From the NCBI GenBank assembly GCA_950295325.1, contig OX485803.1:28954001-29018000 (forward strand): 64,000 bases of DNA, read 5' to 3'. This document shows, one piece after another, positions 1 to 11,251 of this stretch. The position numbers and the translations under genes are program-made. The stretch comes from Polytrichum commune (taxonomy: Eukaryota; Streptophyta; Polytrichopsida; Polytrichales; Polytrichaceae). The notes beneath the pieces were generated by a model. The model saw only the letters and a program-made list of their open reading frames with translations, was not told the DNA's origin and made no database searches. How positions within the stretch are numbered: position 1 is the stretch's first letter; each line of letters opens with the position of its first letter.

Positions 1-3
1 GAA

Positions 4-489
4 ATGAAGGGAAACATCTGCAAACATCAGATTAAAGTGCTCATGACACTCCACCCTAGCCTTGCAGAGGGAACCATTACACGTTACTGTGGGTCCCTTG
101 CAGGCACAACCGAGGGCGGCCGTGGTAACATGTTGGATCCGATTGTTCATTTCCCAGATGATTGTTACGATACCGGACCAAGTTTGATCACACCCACACC
201 AAATGCAGCTCAAGGCAGCCAATGTGTGACACCATCTGAGGAGGACATGGAAAAAAAAGTGCGGAACCTTGCAACAGAGTTCATGGACGCGGCCACAGGT
301 GACACTTTCCTGCTGCGACACCTCCTCGCTAACTTTCACGTCGTCCGGGGAAAACAACAGACATTGCTAGCTCAACTCAAACATGGGTTGGTGGAGCCAT
401 CCCAACCAGACTTGCATTTGTTGCCCAATGATGACGGCAGTAACATGTCCTTGAAGCACAGGAAGGACTTTTTGGAACGACGTCCCTAA
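4..489 (+). CDS. Uncharacterised ORF, possible 3' part of a gene entering from the left
   Basis: An open frame runs almost from the window edge to a TAA at 487-489. The first ATG (position 4) need not be the true start, so this may be a last exon. The C-terminal half (from about residue 80) is rich in charged and Leu residues and looks helical, with short motifs such as LLRHLLANF and QQTLLAQLKHG. The tail is hydrophilic and ends KHRKDFLERRP. I recognise no domain. The neighbouring DNA contains transposon pieces, so a transposon-derived origin is possible. Coding status rests only on ORF length and amino-acid texture. Confidence 0.3.
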   Translation: MKGNICKHQIKVLMTLHPSLAEGTITRYCGSLAGTTEGGRGNMLDPIVHFPDDCYDTGPSLITPTPNAAQGSQCVTPSEEDMEKKVRNLATEFMDAATGDTFLLRHLLANFHVVRGKQQTLLAQLKHGLVEPSQPDLHLLPNDDGSNMSLKHRKDFLERRP

Positions 490-540
490 ATAAACAATGA
501 CAGTCTGTATGTTACACGGTGCCCACATGTTACGGCACGC

Positions 541-580
541 CCCACATGTGGGATGACGTCGTCAGGTTTAGGGTATATAA
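541..580 (+). promoter_or_regulatory. Probable core promoter: palindrome, TGACG motif and TATA box
   Basis: A perfect 12-bp palindrome CCCACATGTGGG (541-552) is followed by TGACGTCGTCA (554-564), which resembles plant bZIP/as-1 type sites, and by a good TATA box, TATATAA, at 574-580. The next ATG in a fair context is at 706. The order and spacing fit a plant polymerase II promoter driving the 706-1032 ORF. This is motif reading only. Confidence 0.4.
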
Positions 581-705
581 GGTTCCCACTTGCCTTTTTC
601 TTTCATGTTTCCAGCGAGACGTCTTTCCTTCTTCTCCAATGTCTGCATAGGTTTTAGGGAACGGAACGCCATAGCAGTCTCTCGCAAGTTTTTATTCCCT
701 TTAGC

Positions 706-1032
706 ATGGCTCCTTTTGATGTGATACGGGTTAGCGCGGCTGTCTGGAAGTGGCTTTCTAGATGTCCAAATGCCATTGGACCCGTTGAAGACAGTTCGAG
801 CGACAACGAATTCTTCACTCCTCCAACAACTCCTGGGCGATGCAGCGAGGACCAGCATGTGTCCAACAATCCAGATTCCCCTTCGGCTGTCATATCCATA
901 GCAAGTGATGTTCCGCGGTTGCTATCGCCGGCGCAGACTGCCCGACTAAGGCGGCGACATGCAGAGGTTGTGCGGCAGCTCACAACCCCACCTCCAGTCG
1001 TGAGGCCCCCCCCTTCAAACGCGCCGCTGTAG
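706..1032 (+). CDS. Small uncharacterised protein (108 aa)
   Basis: ATG at 706 (context ttagcATGG) lies about 130 bp downstream of a convincing TATA box and the frame ends with TAG at 1030-1032. The product has an N-terminal stretch with a short hydrophobic/Trp segment (VWKWL), a Ser/Asp/Pro-rich middle (EDSSSDNE, TPPTTPG), an Arg-rich helix (QTARLRRRHAEVVRQL) and a Pro-rich tail. It looks like a small basic, partly disordered protein. I do not recognise a family. An inverted-repeat transposon begins only 73 bp downstream, so a longer original gene could have been cut, although the stop precedes the element. Confidence 0.4.
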   Translation: MAPFDVIRVSAAVWKWLSRCPNAIGPVEDSSSDNEFFTPPTTPGRCSEDQHVSNNPDSPSAVISIASDVPRLLSPAQTARLRRRHAEVVRQLTTPPPVVRPPPSNAPL

Positions 1033-1104
1033 GCATACCAGAAACCGATTAAAGTTTTCAGGCCAAGTTGGGCGCCGTAGGGTTCCATTGCGTGTTACAT
1101 AGTA

Positions 1105-1823
1105 AGGTAGAGGGTGCTAAAACCAACACCCCATCCAAAACCAACACCTATAAACGCCTCCCAATTGCCAACACTCTACAACCTTGAACCGTACCCGGCG
1201 GTGTAGGAGTGTTTGGGCCCACGAAGTGACGGTTTTAGGTGCCATAAGTGGTGCCACCTCATAGCGGCCTCAATGACCTTCATGTAGGGTATGTAACGGG
1301 CTCCACTCTATCTCGGGTTGGTTCAAGATGGGATTAGGGTGGCTTGTCAATGCCTATTCTAGTCATTCTATTCACAACGCCAAGGAGGTAGGCCCACAAA
1401 GCACAAAAGGGTCATTTCCCGGGATGCAAAGGGGATCGGTTCCCGGGATGCAAGGTGATGGTTTTGCAAGCGAACCAAGAGGGATCATGGAGGTAGCCGT
1501 GTGGCTTTGCATACCATTACTACTTGGGCTTTGATGTAGTTTGGGTCTAGTACCTAGCTATGTTGTGTTGGTTCTAGGCAATGAAGGTGGGGTCCTCATC
1601 ATATGCGAGGTTGCCATACACAGGGCCTATGGATTGGTATAAGGAAGCTAGTAGTTTTGACTTTGAATATTCATCAAATATTCAATTGAGACTAAAAATA
1701 TTTTTTCTTTCTTGATACCTATTTTTAGCCCAAAGGCTAATATGAATATATATTTTATATATCAACTACATAGCCATATGTATGTGCAATAGCTTAAAGT
1801 GTTGGTTTAAGCACCCTCTACCT
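1105..1823. mobile_element. Element E: non-autonomous terminal-inverted-repeat transposon, TA duplication
   Basis: The left end AGGTAGAGGGTGCTAAAACC (1105-1124) is matched in inverted orientation by the right end, which reads GGTTTAAGCACCCTCTACCT (1804-1823), with one mismatch over 20 bp. The similarity extends a few bases inward (CAACAC). The dinucleotide TA flanks both ends (1103-1104 and 1824-1825). The 719-bp interior has no convincing gene but holds a 14-bp unit TTCCCGGGATGCAA twice (about 1417 and 1440). TA duplication is typical of Tc1/mariner-type movers. A second end of the same family lies at about 58947. Confidence 0.7.
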
Positions 1824-2306
1824 TAGCATACTTACAGAGTCGCGTGTGCTCTGTATGACTGTAAGCATGTGAAGACTCCTCAAATGATGGCTAAGTAAAC
1901 ACCAAATATGGGTTATTTTCTCACTTGTATGTGCAGTAACATGTGTTGATCTGAATGCATGTTTGGTTATGCGAGTTGGCCGTTCTTACATGTCTCAAGT
2001 GTGCTTTGCAGAATGATATTAGCATTGCGAGGAATAAGGCATGTGCCTTTTCTGGAACATCAAATTCACAACTACAAGGACATAAACAAAACATAAACAA
2101 GTGCGTAAAGGCCAACTTTGTTACAATTTCATAAAGAATTTTAAAGATGTACATACAGATTGTTCAAACTTTTCCAACTATGTTGAACACACAGGCCCAT
2201 GTTACAACATGTTCATCCTTCTAGGTGAAAAGGAAGCTCCCATCCATGTTACAAATTGGACCAAAGTTTACAAGTCTGAACCCTGCATTGTAACAGTAAA
2301 CTGAAC

Positions 2307-2564
2307 CTATATTATAGAAACATGAGCATCAACCACGTCCGTTGTAGTTGGCAATGGTTCTGGCACTGGTGTGGATGGTTGCGGCATGACATCCCAGACG
2401 GCCTCCTCCGCGATTTGCGAAACTTCCACGAATGTGTCCATGCCCACTAATATTGGCTCCGCGACACTCCGGGGAGTGCCAACACCGTCCAACTCTCCAT
2501 CTAGGTTACGAGCTGCCATCAACAATGGTGTGGGCCCAGAAAGGTTACATTGGCCAATGTCCAA
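2307..2564 (-). pseudogene. C-terminal fragment related to the transposase-like gene at 39-45 kb
   Basis: The minus-strand frame includes the segment AARNLDGELDGVGTPRSV. The last exon of the minus-strand gene at 39.2-44.9 kb contains TARNLGEELDVVSTP, which aligns at most positions, so both derive from one family. Here the frame continues further (ILVGMDTFVEV, then a Pro/Thr-rich tail), giving sequence the second locus has lost. The left-hand part has no recognisable exons in this window, so I treat it as a remnant or an isolated exon. The function is unknown and presumably transposon-related. Confidence 0.4.
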
Positions 2565-2653
2565 CTAGGATTTTGGGCATAATCGGTCGAGATTCTATTG
2601 TTTCCAATATAGACTAGTTACTTGTTGACACCTCTTGGTTTTTCTTAATTAAA

Positions 2654-3005
2654 ATGCATAATACTTTGCAAATAATTAATTAACGGAGGTTTATTGGTTG
2701 ATGTATGGGTCCGAGCTAGGGCCGAGCCCATCGGATTAATTTATGGAGGATTAAATTAGATGGATGAGGCTTCTACCATTAACGGAGGTAGAATTAGATG
2801 CATAATGCTTTGCAAATAATTAATTAACGGAGGCTTCTGCCTGGTGGATGGATGAGGCTTCTACCACTCAAATAATATTGGGTGTCCTCATTAGAGAAGT
2901 AACCGAATAAGGGGTTGTGTACCCTTATGTACTAGAAACCTCGTCCCCTGTGGATATCGGATGAATTTCATCCATCCACCAGGCAGAAGCCTCATCCATC
3001 CCACC
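2654..3005. repeat. Small cluster of direct and inverted repeats
   Basis: A unit of about 40 bp (ctttgcaaataattaattaa with acggagg after it) occurs near 2654 and again near 2801. The words GGATGAGGCTTCTACCA also recur (about 2762 and 2850). The segment GGCTTCTGCCTGGTGGATGG (from about 2831) appears again in reverse complement at about 2975-2997, so the block can fold into a hairpin with a loop of about 115 bases. No gene or target duplication is visible. Confidence 0.5.
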
Positions 3006-5109
3006 CCACCCCTTCACCTTGGGTAAGAGAAACGCGAGAGAGGAGAGAGCTTGAAACAGCGTAGCCAGAAAACAGTTTCTTCCCATCTCCTCCGAGGCTC
3101 CGCCTGTTTTGCACTCTCTCTCCGCACGCACACAAATTGTGAAGAACCAATCGGCTTTTGTAGCAATGATTTGTGCCTGAGGTTTGGGAGTGAGAGGTGA
3201 GTTGGAGTGGAGGGCGATAATACCTACCTACGTGATGCTTGGGGGAGTCTGCTGGCATTATTCCAAGTGCTTGTAACATGAGGGTAGCAACAACGACCTT
3301 AACATTTAATGTTACAAAGAGCTGAGATCAAATGTTGAGTGAAATTGTGTGAATGAGTATGTGGGCAGGTCATGCTGTGCATGTTACAGACGCGGCCACT
3401 TTTTGCGGGCGTACCAACTTACCAAGCCTTCACAAGCATCAGTAAAAAGCAACCCTGTGTGAAGTTGACGTGTCTGTAGGGTTTCGATAGGGTTTCAAGT
3501 GTGCAGACTTGGACTTTGAGGTTGACGGTGGCGTGACAATTCAACAAAATAGGTTTGCCGACACTGCTAGAATGGGAACATCTTCGTACCTGACTCTCCG
3601 TCGCTCAAATTCTATTCCGAGAGAGCCGACTTCGAAAGCTTCAACTTCGTGCTCAAGAGTCAGTTTCCTCTTGTGAGATATTGTAAGGGGCTTGCTTAGT
3701 AGCTAGGGTGTCTGTAAAGGTCGAGTGATGGTTACAGTTATCTTATCATTCGAGTGAGAAGTGTAGAAATCATCACGACAAGTCGGTCACAGCCTCAACC
3801 CAGCAAGGTGTTTTTCCCTCTTCTTTTTTGGTTTTCTTTGGGTGGTTTGTCTTGATTCTGACATTTTTGTGAAGTTGAGATGAACTAACCAATCCTTTCA
3901 AATTTCCTCCGTGTGTGTGTTTCTGTCTATCCAGGCTCTACTTTGACCAGCTTGCCGAAACTCAGTCAACAAAGCGGCCACTTAGGTAGGTCTTCATTGT
4001 TCGATCTCTCATACATGTAAATCATCAGTTGAAAGAGGGTTAGAATTTAGACGACACCACATATACGAGTGTGTTTTATGGCACTCAAACTTCCCATCTT
4101 GCAGAACATCTATCTGTTGCAGTTCAATATCTGAACCTATGCTTTTAGAAAAAATTAATGTTTTTGGCGATCCCTTTTGTGAGTTGTTCTGGAGCTCTTG
4201 AATCCATGTACTTGTAGACTTCTGAGAATCGGTGCATACTAACCTCGAAGGTATTTTTCGTCTTATCTTTGTCCACCAGTGGAGGATACGTTTTCAAAGG
4301 AAGAGCAGTGTCCCTTTAGGAGTACACATAAGAATTATCAAGAGGTCAACACTCATTTCCATATCTTCGTTTCACATTGTAAACTTTAGGGTCCATTACA
4401 ATTTAGGTCCACTATACACACAGACCATGAACATGAATTTGTTAGGGCTCTTGAAACTCATCCAAAGGCCGCACTGTAGAATATTGAAATTCAATTTTGC
4501 ATGGTCACGTACAGGCCCTCAAGTGTGGTGTTAGACATACGTGACCAGGCTTGCAACCAAATGCTTTCATTCCTATAACACTATATTCGTTAAATTGAGA
4601 CTTTCTCTAGTCTCAAATTAATATATGGATCAAACAACATGAAGATGCCTGAAACTATATTGTCAACAATCTCAAATATATTAAATGTTCTAATATCCCA
4701 CACCTATGATGTGCGGACATAAGCACATATGGTAGAGCACTCAACACCAATTTCATCAACAAAAACACATTGGGTAGAGCATTCCAAACAAGTTTCACCC
4801 AAAAATATATATATAATGATTTCTATTATTAGCATGCTCCATAGAATATAGACATTGCAATATACAAAGTGCATGTAATAAATGCATATTTTTTCAATGG
4901 ACAATTTAGTCCCAAACTTAATAAAAAAATGAACTTCACATTTGTATTGAAATATAGTAAATGGATATTCATCCAATTCCAAAACAATATAGTATTCGTA
5001 AGTTCTACCCAAACTCTGCCCCAATTTTGAAGAGCACACATATGAGTAATATATGTTCGTAGAATTACTGTTTACACTATAATCATGCTAACACAATCCT
5101 ACCAACTTC
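3006..5109. other. Non-coding stretch, nothing recognised
   Basis: Both strands carry only short, compositionally unremarkable frames. The part from 4560 to 5100 is AT-rich. It ends at the stop codon of the minus-strand gene that starts at 8174, so its right end probably holds that gene's 3' UTR. Confidence 0.5.
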
Positions 5110-8100
5110 TCATTCAACGTGGGTTGCTTCTTCTGCGATCCGAGCAAGGTTGTCTTTTGCAAAAGTTATGTACTTTTGAGGGATGGACACTGATCCACTA
5201 TGATTTTTCCGTGGTTTCCATGCTATGAATATGGAATCTGTATCTACCCAAGATGGACCGTGCTCAGAATCCACCTTCCACCGAAAGTTAGGGTTTGTAT
5301 CCCAGCCTGTATAATGCCGAATCACATCTTCATTCCTTGCCGTCGGTCGGTAGTACTCCACTTGTATTTGTCGAAAATGAGGGCTGGAAGTTACAAAATT
5401 GGGTTTGGACAAAGCTCTTGCCACCCACATTGGCTTCACATATGTCTCGTCTCCAGGACGCAAAATGAGCATATATCCTTCATGACAATCCACTGCAATG
5501 CGGAAAGATGGTGGCGGACGACTACTAGCAGGCCCCACGTAATGGTCGTCCACATCAAACTCCTCTCGAACCTCTCCATTTCCCAAAAGACTAGCCTCTG
5601 AAGCTTGTACATCGACTCGTGTTTGTGGCCAAAATCCATGGCTCAAAGTATGAGGGCTATCTTGGTGGAGGTCTACCAAGGCGGCACGAACACGTGTCCA
5701 ATAATGTATCCAACTCCCATAACGATGCCAACATGATTTGCCAACATCCGCTAACTTCAAACTCTCCCAATATTGTATGAAGCCTGATATACCTTTCAAA
5801 ATATCCTCCAAATTCTTCATGGCTATTGGCTTACAAGGGCTAGGCTCCCCATCCGGTAACACGGTCTTCCCATCCGCATCCACGCGCCACACAAGAAGAC
5901 CCTCCGGCGGGCTCCAGTCTTGTGTCGTGCACAACAACTTGTATTGCATGGCCGGGACACCATCGTCACGCATGTAGAACCGGAATTGTTGTGCCTTCGT
6001 ATGCCCGATCAATCGGTGAGCTCCACTTCGAATATAAGGTTCTATAAATGCCTTGAAGTCTGGCACCTCCTCAATCATATGGGGGATGACGGGAACGTTC
6101 TCCAAATCCATGTACGACTTCATCAATAATGGGATTGTAGGAAAATCCTCCTCCCGCAACTTCATGCTCCACCGCCCAAAAGATGCATCAATATCATCGT
6201 GCGTGTGGCCTACCAATAGGAAGGACACAAAAACCTCCTTGAAAATGCCTTTCGCAACCAACAACGACCAATATGCAAATACATATTTGCTTTTATTGTC
6301 CTTGGCACAATTGTCCAATTGGACACGCAAAGTTGGAGGCAACTTCTTGGCAATCACGGGTTCATTGGGTGGCTCGGGCAACGAATGCAAGCATACATCT
6401 TTTCCATCCAACACCGCTACATATAAAGGTGTTGAACCCGTGTTCTCAAATAACAATCCTGAAGAATAGGCTGGTGGTTTATCTAAATCACGTAAAAACC
6501 TTGCAAATGATCCTATCGTGTGGTTTGAATCCGCTGGATACAAATCAAGAGCATAATAAGCAAACTTGACATCACCGTGTCCATGTGCAATCATTCCTGC
6601 AATGCCAACCCAACGTGATTAGCATCTATGTATGAATAAACCATTATGAAGGAATCCATGTTCTCCAGTACATCACGGAATAAAAAACCACAACATTTAG
6701 GGTATGTCATGACATTGTTTCGAAGTTCACCTGTAACCGATACAGGCAACTTAAAAAACCCATCCGTGGCCTTGATTCGATTTGCAAAACATGGGGAGGC
6801 TGTTTTGGCATGGTCCATTTTGTCATGGATGACCGTAAGAACCTCCAAGGGCCTGGAGATGGACAAAGCTCTATTTGTGTAGTAATCATTACGGTGTGCC
6901 TCTTGCATGTTTACGTGCTTGAAATAGTTCAATTGATGCGCTACATATGACTCGGTACCCATCGTGTGTGCATCCCGGAGGCGCTTCAACTTCTCGCAAT
7001 TAGAGCACCTGGCAAATTTTTCCCCTCGTCTTTTTATAATGTATTCGCTAAAGTTTTGTTTCTTGATTGCACTTAATTTTGACAATGAAATTGGCTCCAA
7101 CCCAATCTTCTCGCCAACTGCATTAACGTCCAACAATATGTCTTTCCATTTTGTGCCTGTGGGAAGAACTTTCTCCACAACCTTTTCACCGGTTGTGAGT
7201 GTGCGTGTTTTGTGCGGCATTGCATCAGCAAGGGGGACAATGATGGTTGCTAGAGTTGCCGTTGCTTGCCTTGTTGCTTCCCTAGGTTTCTTTAAACCCA
7301 CGTTCCCATGGTGACGGGACCGGCGGCCTTCCTTGGCATAAGCAGCTTGTCTATAGAAGTCCGCCTTCGACACACCGTAAATGGTGTACCATGCCTTACA
7401 ACACACGTCTATGCTTTCAATGGTGATTACCTTGCGACCCGTCCCATTCACATGTATTGCCCTATGGACATCAAGTTTTTTTATGGATCTTAGACGAAAA
7501 TCTCCAAGCCACATTTCTTCACGGATGGCCTTCAATTTATCCCTTGGAAACAATTGGCAACAACAATGCACACAACAATCCTTTGTGGCAACTTCTCTTA
7601 TGGACTCCTCCCCAAGTAGCCTTTGACGTTTACAATCAGTTGCAGATGGAGAAGGACGTGCCACAGTATCGTACTTTCTTTGACCCTTGCGTGGCCGCAT
7701 GTTTGATTGCATTTCCTTTTCGAGTTGCATGTGTCGTTGCTCATGTTCACGCAAGCTAACTCCATCAGTCGTGACATTCCTCAATGGCCACCTGCGGAGG
7801 GAGAACCTATGAGTGGGATCCACCTCAGAAGGAACGAGTGACTCCAATATGACAATCCCAACGTCCTCGGTGCCAAGCGGATTTTGATCAATGCAATCTT
7901 GTGGATGGGTGTTACGACAGATACCCTCCGCCACAACAACCCCATTGTCATTAAGAAGTAACACATCCAAATTCACCCATGAAGCTCTTGAAAGCACGGC
8001 ACACTCTGGAATGGGACAGTCCGGTACGGAACGCGAAGGTATATCGAAATGCTCTTCATCTGAACTCTCATCCATAGTAGCCTCCCCGACAATGTCTAGC

Positions 8101-8174
8101 TCTTCCTCAGATGCAGATGGCCAAGTGGCCATGTCTTCTCCAGACGAATACCCTCTTCCAGTATACCCATCCAT
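5110..8174 (-). CDS. Transposon-type RNase-H-like protein with QLDN and GHTHDDID motifs (DUF7869-like)
   Basis: There are two exons, 8174-6731 and 6596-5110, with a 134-bp intron having good borders. The splice joins ...PVSVTG to MIAHGHGD in frame, giving about 976 aa. The ATG at 8174 is the first after a likely splice acceptor (CAG-like TAG at 8180-8182), so an upstream leader exon is probable. Visible motifs, in order, are paired-Cys segments (DCCVHCCCQLF and RCSNCEKLK, possible zinc binding), HDKMDHAKT, VQLDNCAKDNKSKYVF and FLLVGHTHDDIDASFGRW. The spaced D/DN/D series resembles the RNase-H-fold core of a large transposon-derived family found in plants, algae and animals. The DUF7869 label is from memory and uncertain. 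The frame is uninterrupted, so it may be recently active or domesticated. A palindrome array lies just upstream. Confidence 0.7.
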
Positions 8175-8366
8175 TTTGCCTACACACATGAACATGGAAC
8201 CTTGTAAAGAATTGACAAAAGCTATAGGGTCCAATAGAAAAACACAAAAACCTTATCATAACAAATGTTGTATGAATATTATATCGATGGGTTCCAAAAA
8301 GATGGAGCGCACAACAGTTTATTCAGGATCCATCTATGCACATCCCCATTGTGTGCATGAGGGTGG

Positions 8367-8760
8367 GTTTGGGTCGAGCAACCCAAACCTCGTGATAGGA
8401 TGGGCCTGCTAATCCAGGCCCAACCCGTGACAGGGGTGGGTTTGGGTCGCTCGACCCAAACCTCACAATGGAGGTGGGCTTGGGTCGCTCGACCCAAACC
8501 TCACAATGGAGGTGGGTTTGGGTCGCTCGACCCAAACCTCACAATGGAGGTGTGTTTGGGTCGAGCGACCCAAACCTCGTTACAGGATGGGCCTGCTAAT
8601 CCAGGCCCAGCCCGTGAGAGGGGGTGGGTTTGGGTCGAGCGACCCAAACCTCGTGACAGGATGGGCTTGCTAATCCAGGCCCAGCCCGTGATAGGGGTGG
8701 GTTTGGGTCGCTCGACCCAAACCTCACTATGGGGGTGGGTTTGGGTCGAGCGACCCAAAC
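8367..8760. repeat. Palindrome array 1 (eight copies) upstream of the 5.1-8.2 kb gene
   Basis: There are eight copies of GTTTGGGTCG, two bases, CGACCCAAAC, with central CT in four and AG in four, plus minor arm changes in the first and third. They are spaced about 36-75 bp apart, separated by GGTGGG-rich linkers. Three linkers also contain a second hairpin with arms GGGCCTG and CAGGCCC around CTAATC (about 8404, 8587; a one-base variant near 8662). The array begins about 190 bp upstream of the minus-strand gene's ATG, in its probable promoter or leader. Confidence 0.9.
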
Positions 8761-9463
8761 ATTCCGCAAATTCCGCCTTAAATTGCGGTAATCTTCCATA
8801 TTCAGCTACGTGGATACTAATTGGAAGAATTCAGGCCGTGCATGGCTGTTGTAATTAGCTACTCATCAACGGATGCATACACGAACCTTGCACTCCACCA
8901 CTACTTGAGAGAGCTTGCAACCATTTCAGAATGGAGAGATGAGAAAAAAGGAGCAAAGTTTGGGGGGTTTGGTACTTTATACTACCCGCCTCCGCCTTGG
9001 CCTTCCTCTTTGGATCCCTTTCCCGCCCGAACGTAAACCCTAAACCTAAGTTCAAACCTTATGACAGAATTTCCCGCTTCTTGTTGGTAATAGAGCATCC
9101 ATATTTAGCTTGCCTCTTCGTGGCGCCAACCATCAAATGACCTTGGACAACTAACCTCCTAATTCCGCTATTAAATAACTACACAAAATATGATGTGTGG
9201 ATTTGATTATATGTAGTGTTGTTACCACCAGTGTCCGAAAAGTTATTGAAGTTATTGAGGTTAATTGCCTACCTCTTTAAAAGGGCATAGGCTATTTCCC
9301 TCATGGCATAGGTTGCATCCTACAATATCAAATTTTTGTAAGTTGAAAACCTTTTGAGTTTTTAAGTTACCTGCCAATTGCCTTTAAAACTAATTTTTAG
9401 TAGGTTAAAATCCTTCATATCTTTTAATGTTGTAGGCTTTAAATTCAAAATTTGAGTACTAAG

Positions 9464-9524
9464 TGGTATCCTTGGCAGGAATTGAACCTGGCTAAGCCCT
9501 TCACCACGTTTGAAGGCCAAGGAT
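9464..9524 (-). ncRNA. tRNA-like mini-structure (61 nt), possible SINE head or truncated tRNA
   Basis: On the minus strand a perfect 7-bp acceptor-like stem (ATCCTTG ... CAAGGAT) is followed by ACCA at the 3' end. Inside are a stem-loop (CCTTC ... GAAGG) and a T-arm-like hairpin containing GGTTCAATTCC, which matches the polymerase III B box. Only one arm remains where a normal tRNA has the D and anticodon arms, so this is not a standard tRNA gene. It could be a degenerate tRNA, a SINE head or chance. Confidence 0.35.
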
Positions 9525-10633
9525 TAACCAACTCCTTTTTAAAGAGTTGATTATAAGTTATGAAAGGTTGCTAAAATTCAAATGAGTTTAAGGGTGAAAG
9601 TCCTCACCATCTTCTGATTCAACCTCTATGCGGTGATGGGGCTTGGGCTGTGGTATTTGTAAAGATCGACGGGGAGGGAGTCAGGGCTATTATTGATATC
9701 CGCCTATGTGCCACTCAAGAGCCCCGAGTATTAGCCTAAAGATATGTACTTAGGCCAACTAATTTCCCAATTTGAAGAAGGATGAATGGCTAAAATCCGC
9801 TCTTTTAAAAACTTTGTAGGCAAAATTTCCTACATGTTTTTTACCACATAGGTTGATATCCTATGTTTTAAAATTGTCCATAGGCTCTTTGTCCTACACT
9901 TTCAAAATTTTATAGGCTAAGTCACAAATTTTGTAGGCTGCATTTACACTAGCCTTAGGCTCTTGGCGGACTATGGTTACCACCCTTACATGCTCAACAT
10001 TAATTTTCAATCCTATGACAGTTAGTGTTAGAAGTAAATGTGTTGCTACCTTCTACTCTCACGTATATTTCTTCTTTTCACATCCTTACTAACACTAAAT
10101 TCAAACATGTCAATGCCACATATTACTATAGCTTACATTTAATGTTTATTACTTTCATATGGTTATTGATATATTGTGTATTCACTTGTATTTAGTGTAT
10201 CAAACACTAAATATCATACTTATTGTAGTTGTGTTTTGTACCTATAGTTTTTATTGATTTGGCTTGCCAAAAAAAATGTAGTCAACTTTATTTGTTTTAA
10301 CAAATGTTTGATGAAAAATCTAAACATATATAGTTGTATCTATTCAATGCAAGTTGAGTAGAACATGTCCTTAAATACATGTTGGTGTGTTCTAGTGTCA
10401 CTACACTAAATAAGATATTTAGAGATTTATACACTAAATATGAACGCATCTACGACGTAACATAACATACATAACAAACATAACATGAAATGTAACCAAC
10501 GTTCATGTTCATGAATTAGACTATTGTGATATCTATATACATTTGTTTTTAGAACCACAAGCGACTTGGCCCCCTCATTTGACCTATGCGCCATTCATTT
10601 ATGGCTTCGAGTGCAACAAGACACATTTATATA

Positions 10634-10679
10634 CCCTAAACCCTAAACCCTAAACCCTACACCCTACACCCTACACCCT
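10634..10679. repeat. Interstitial telomeric repeat
   Basis: Several head-to-tail copies of the plant telomere unit CCCTAAA pass into variant units CCCTACA. Such short internal runs usually arise from repair of double-strand breaks or ancient end fusion. A hAT-type element starts 24 bp downstream. Confidence 0.85.
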
Positions 10680-10702
10680 CGTAGTTGTTCAGGGTTGCTT
10701 CC

Positions 10703-11251
10703 CACGGGTAGGTCACTTAGTGCATTTTAAAAACGACGTGCGGCATAATATAGAGAGGATTGAAATCATTTGAAATAAAAATTATAAAGGAATTCCAAAT
10801 AATGAAGGGGCCATTAAATGTAGACAATCCCATTATAAGTAAGTTAGATGGACATAAAATGTGGGCCATTATTTTTTTGTAAAATTAATATAGGGGCTGA
10901 AGATAAGGTTCCTAGAAGGTATGTTTAGTATAATGTTTGCTATGGTCTCCTATGTGTTTTCTTCATAACTTTGTTTGCAATGATATTATTGTTTGCACCC
11001 TTCTTTGTTTCCATGGTTTCCCTTAACAAGAAGTAGATTAGCTTTTATTACTTAAAAGGAATATAGAGTACAAAAAATTGCAGTGACTTGGACAATATAA
11101 GTAATGGAAGGGTGCAAACAAATGGGCCATTTTTGAAATTCAAGTAATTATAGGGAGGCTTTAATTCAACCCTTGAAGGTAAATAGCCCCAAAACAAAAA
11201 ACCCTGAGCCGCACGTGGTGCACAAAAATGCCTTAGAGTGACCTACCCGTG
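10703..11251. mobile_element. Element D1: hAT-type non-autonomous transposon
   Basis: The left end CACGGGTAGGTCACTTAG is inverted at the right end as GAGTGACCTACCCGTG. Flanking 8-bp sequences TTGCTTCC and TGGCTTCC match at seven of eight positions, which fits the 8-bp duplication of hAT elements. The 549-bp body has no gene. Subterminal sequence is shared with element D2 (45557-46819), including a GCGGC-like motif next to each end (cgtgcggc / gccgcacg). Confidence 0.75.

Noticed and set aside
8367-8760. Palindromes read as transcription terminator hairpins
   Set aside because: No T-tract follows, the copies are in introns and upstream of genes, and intrinsic terminators are bacterial.
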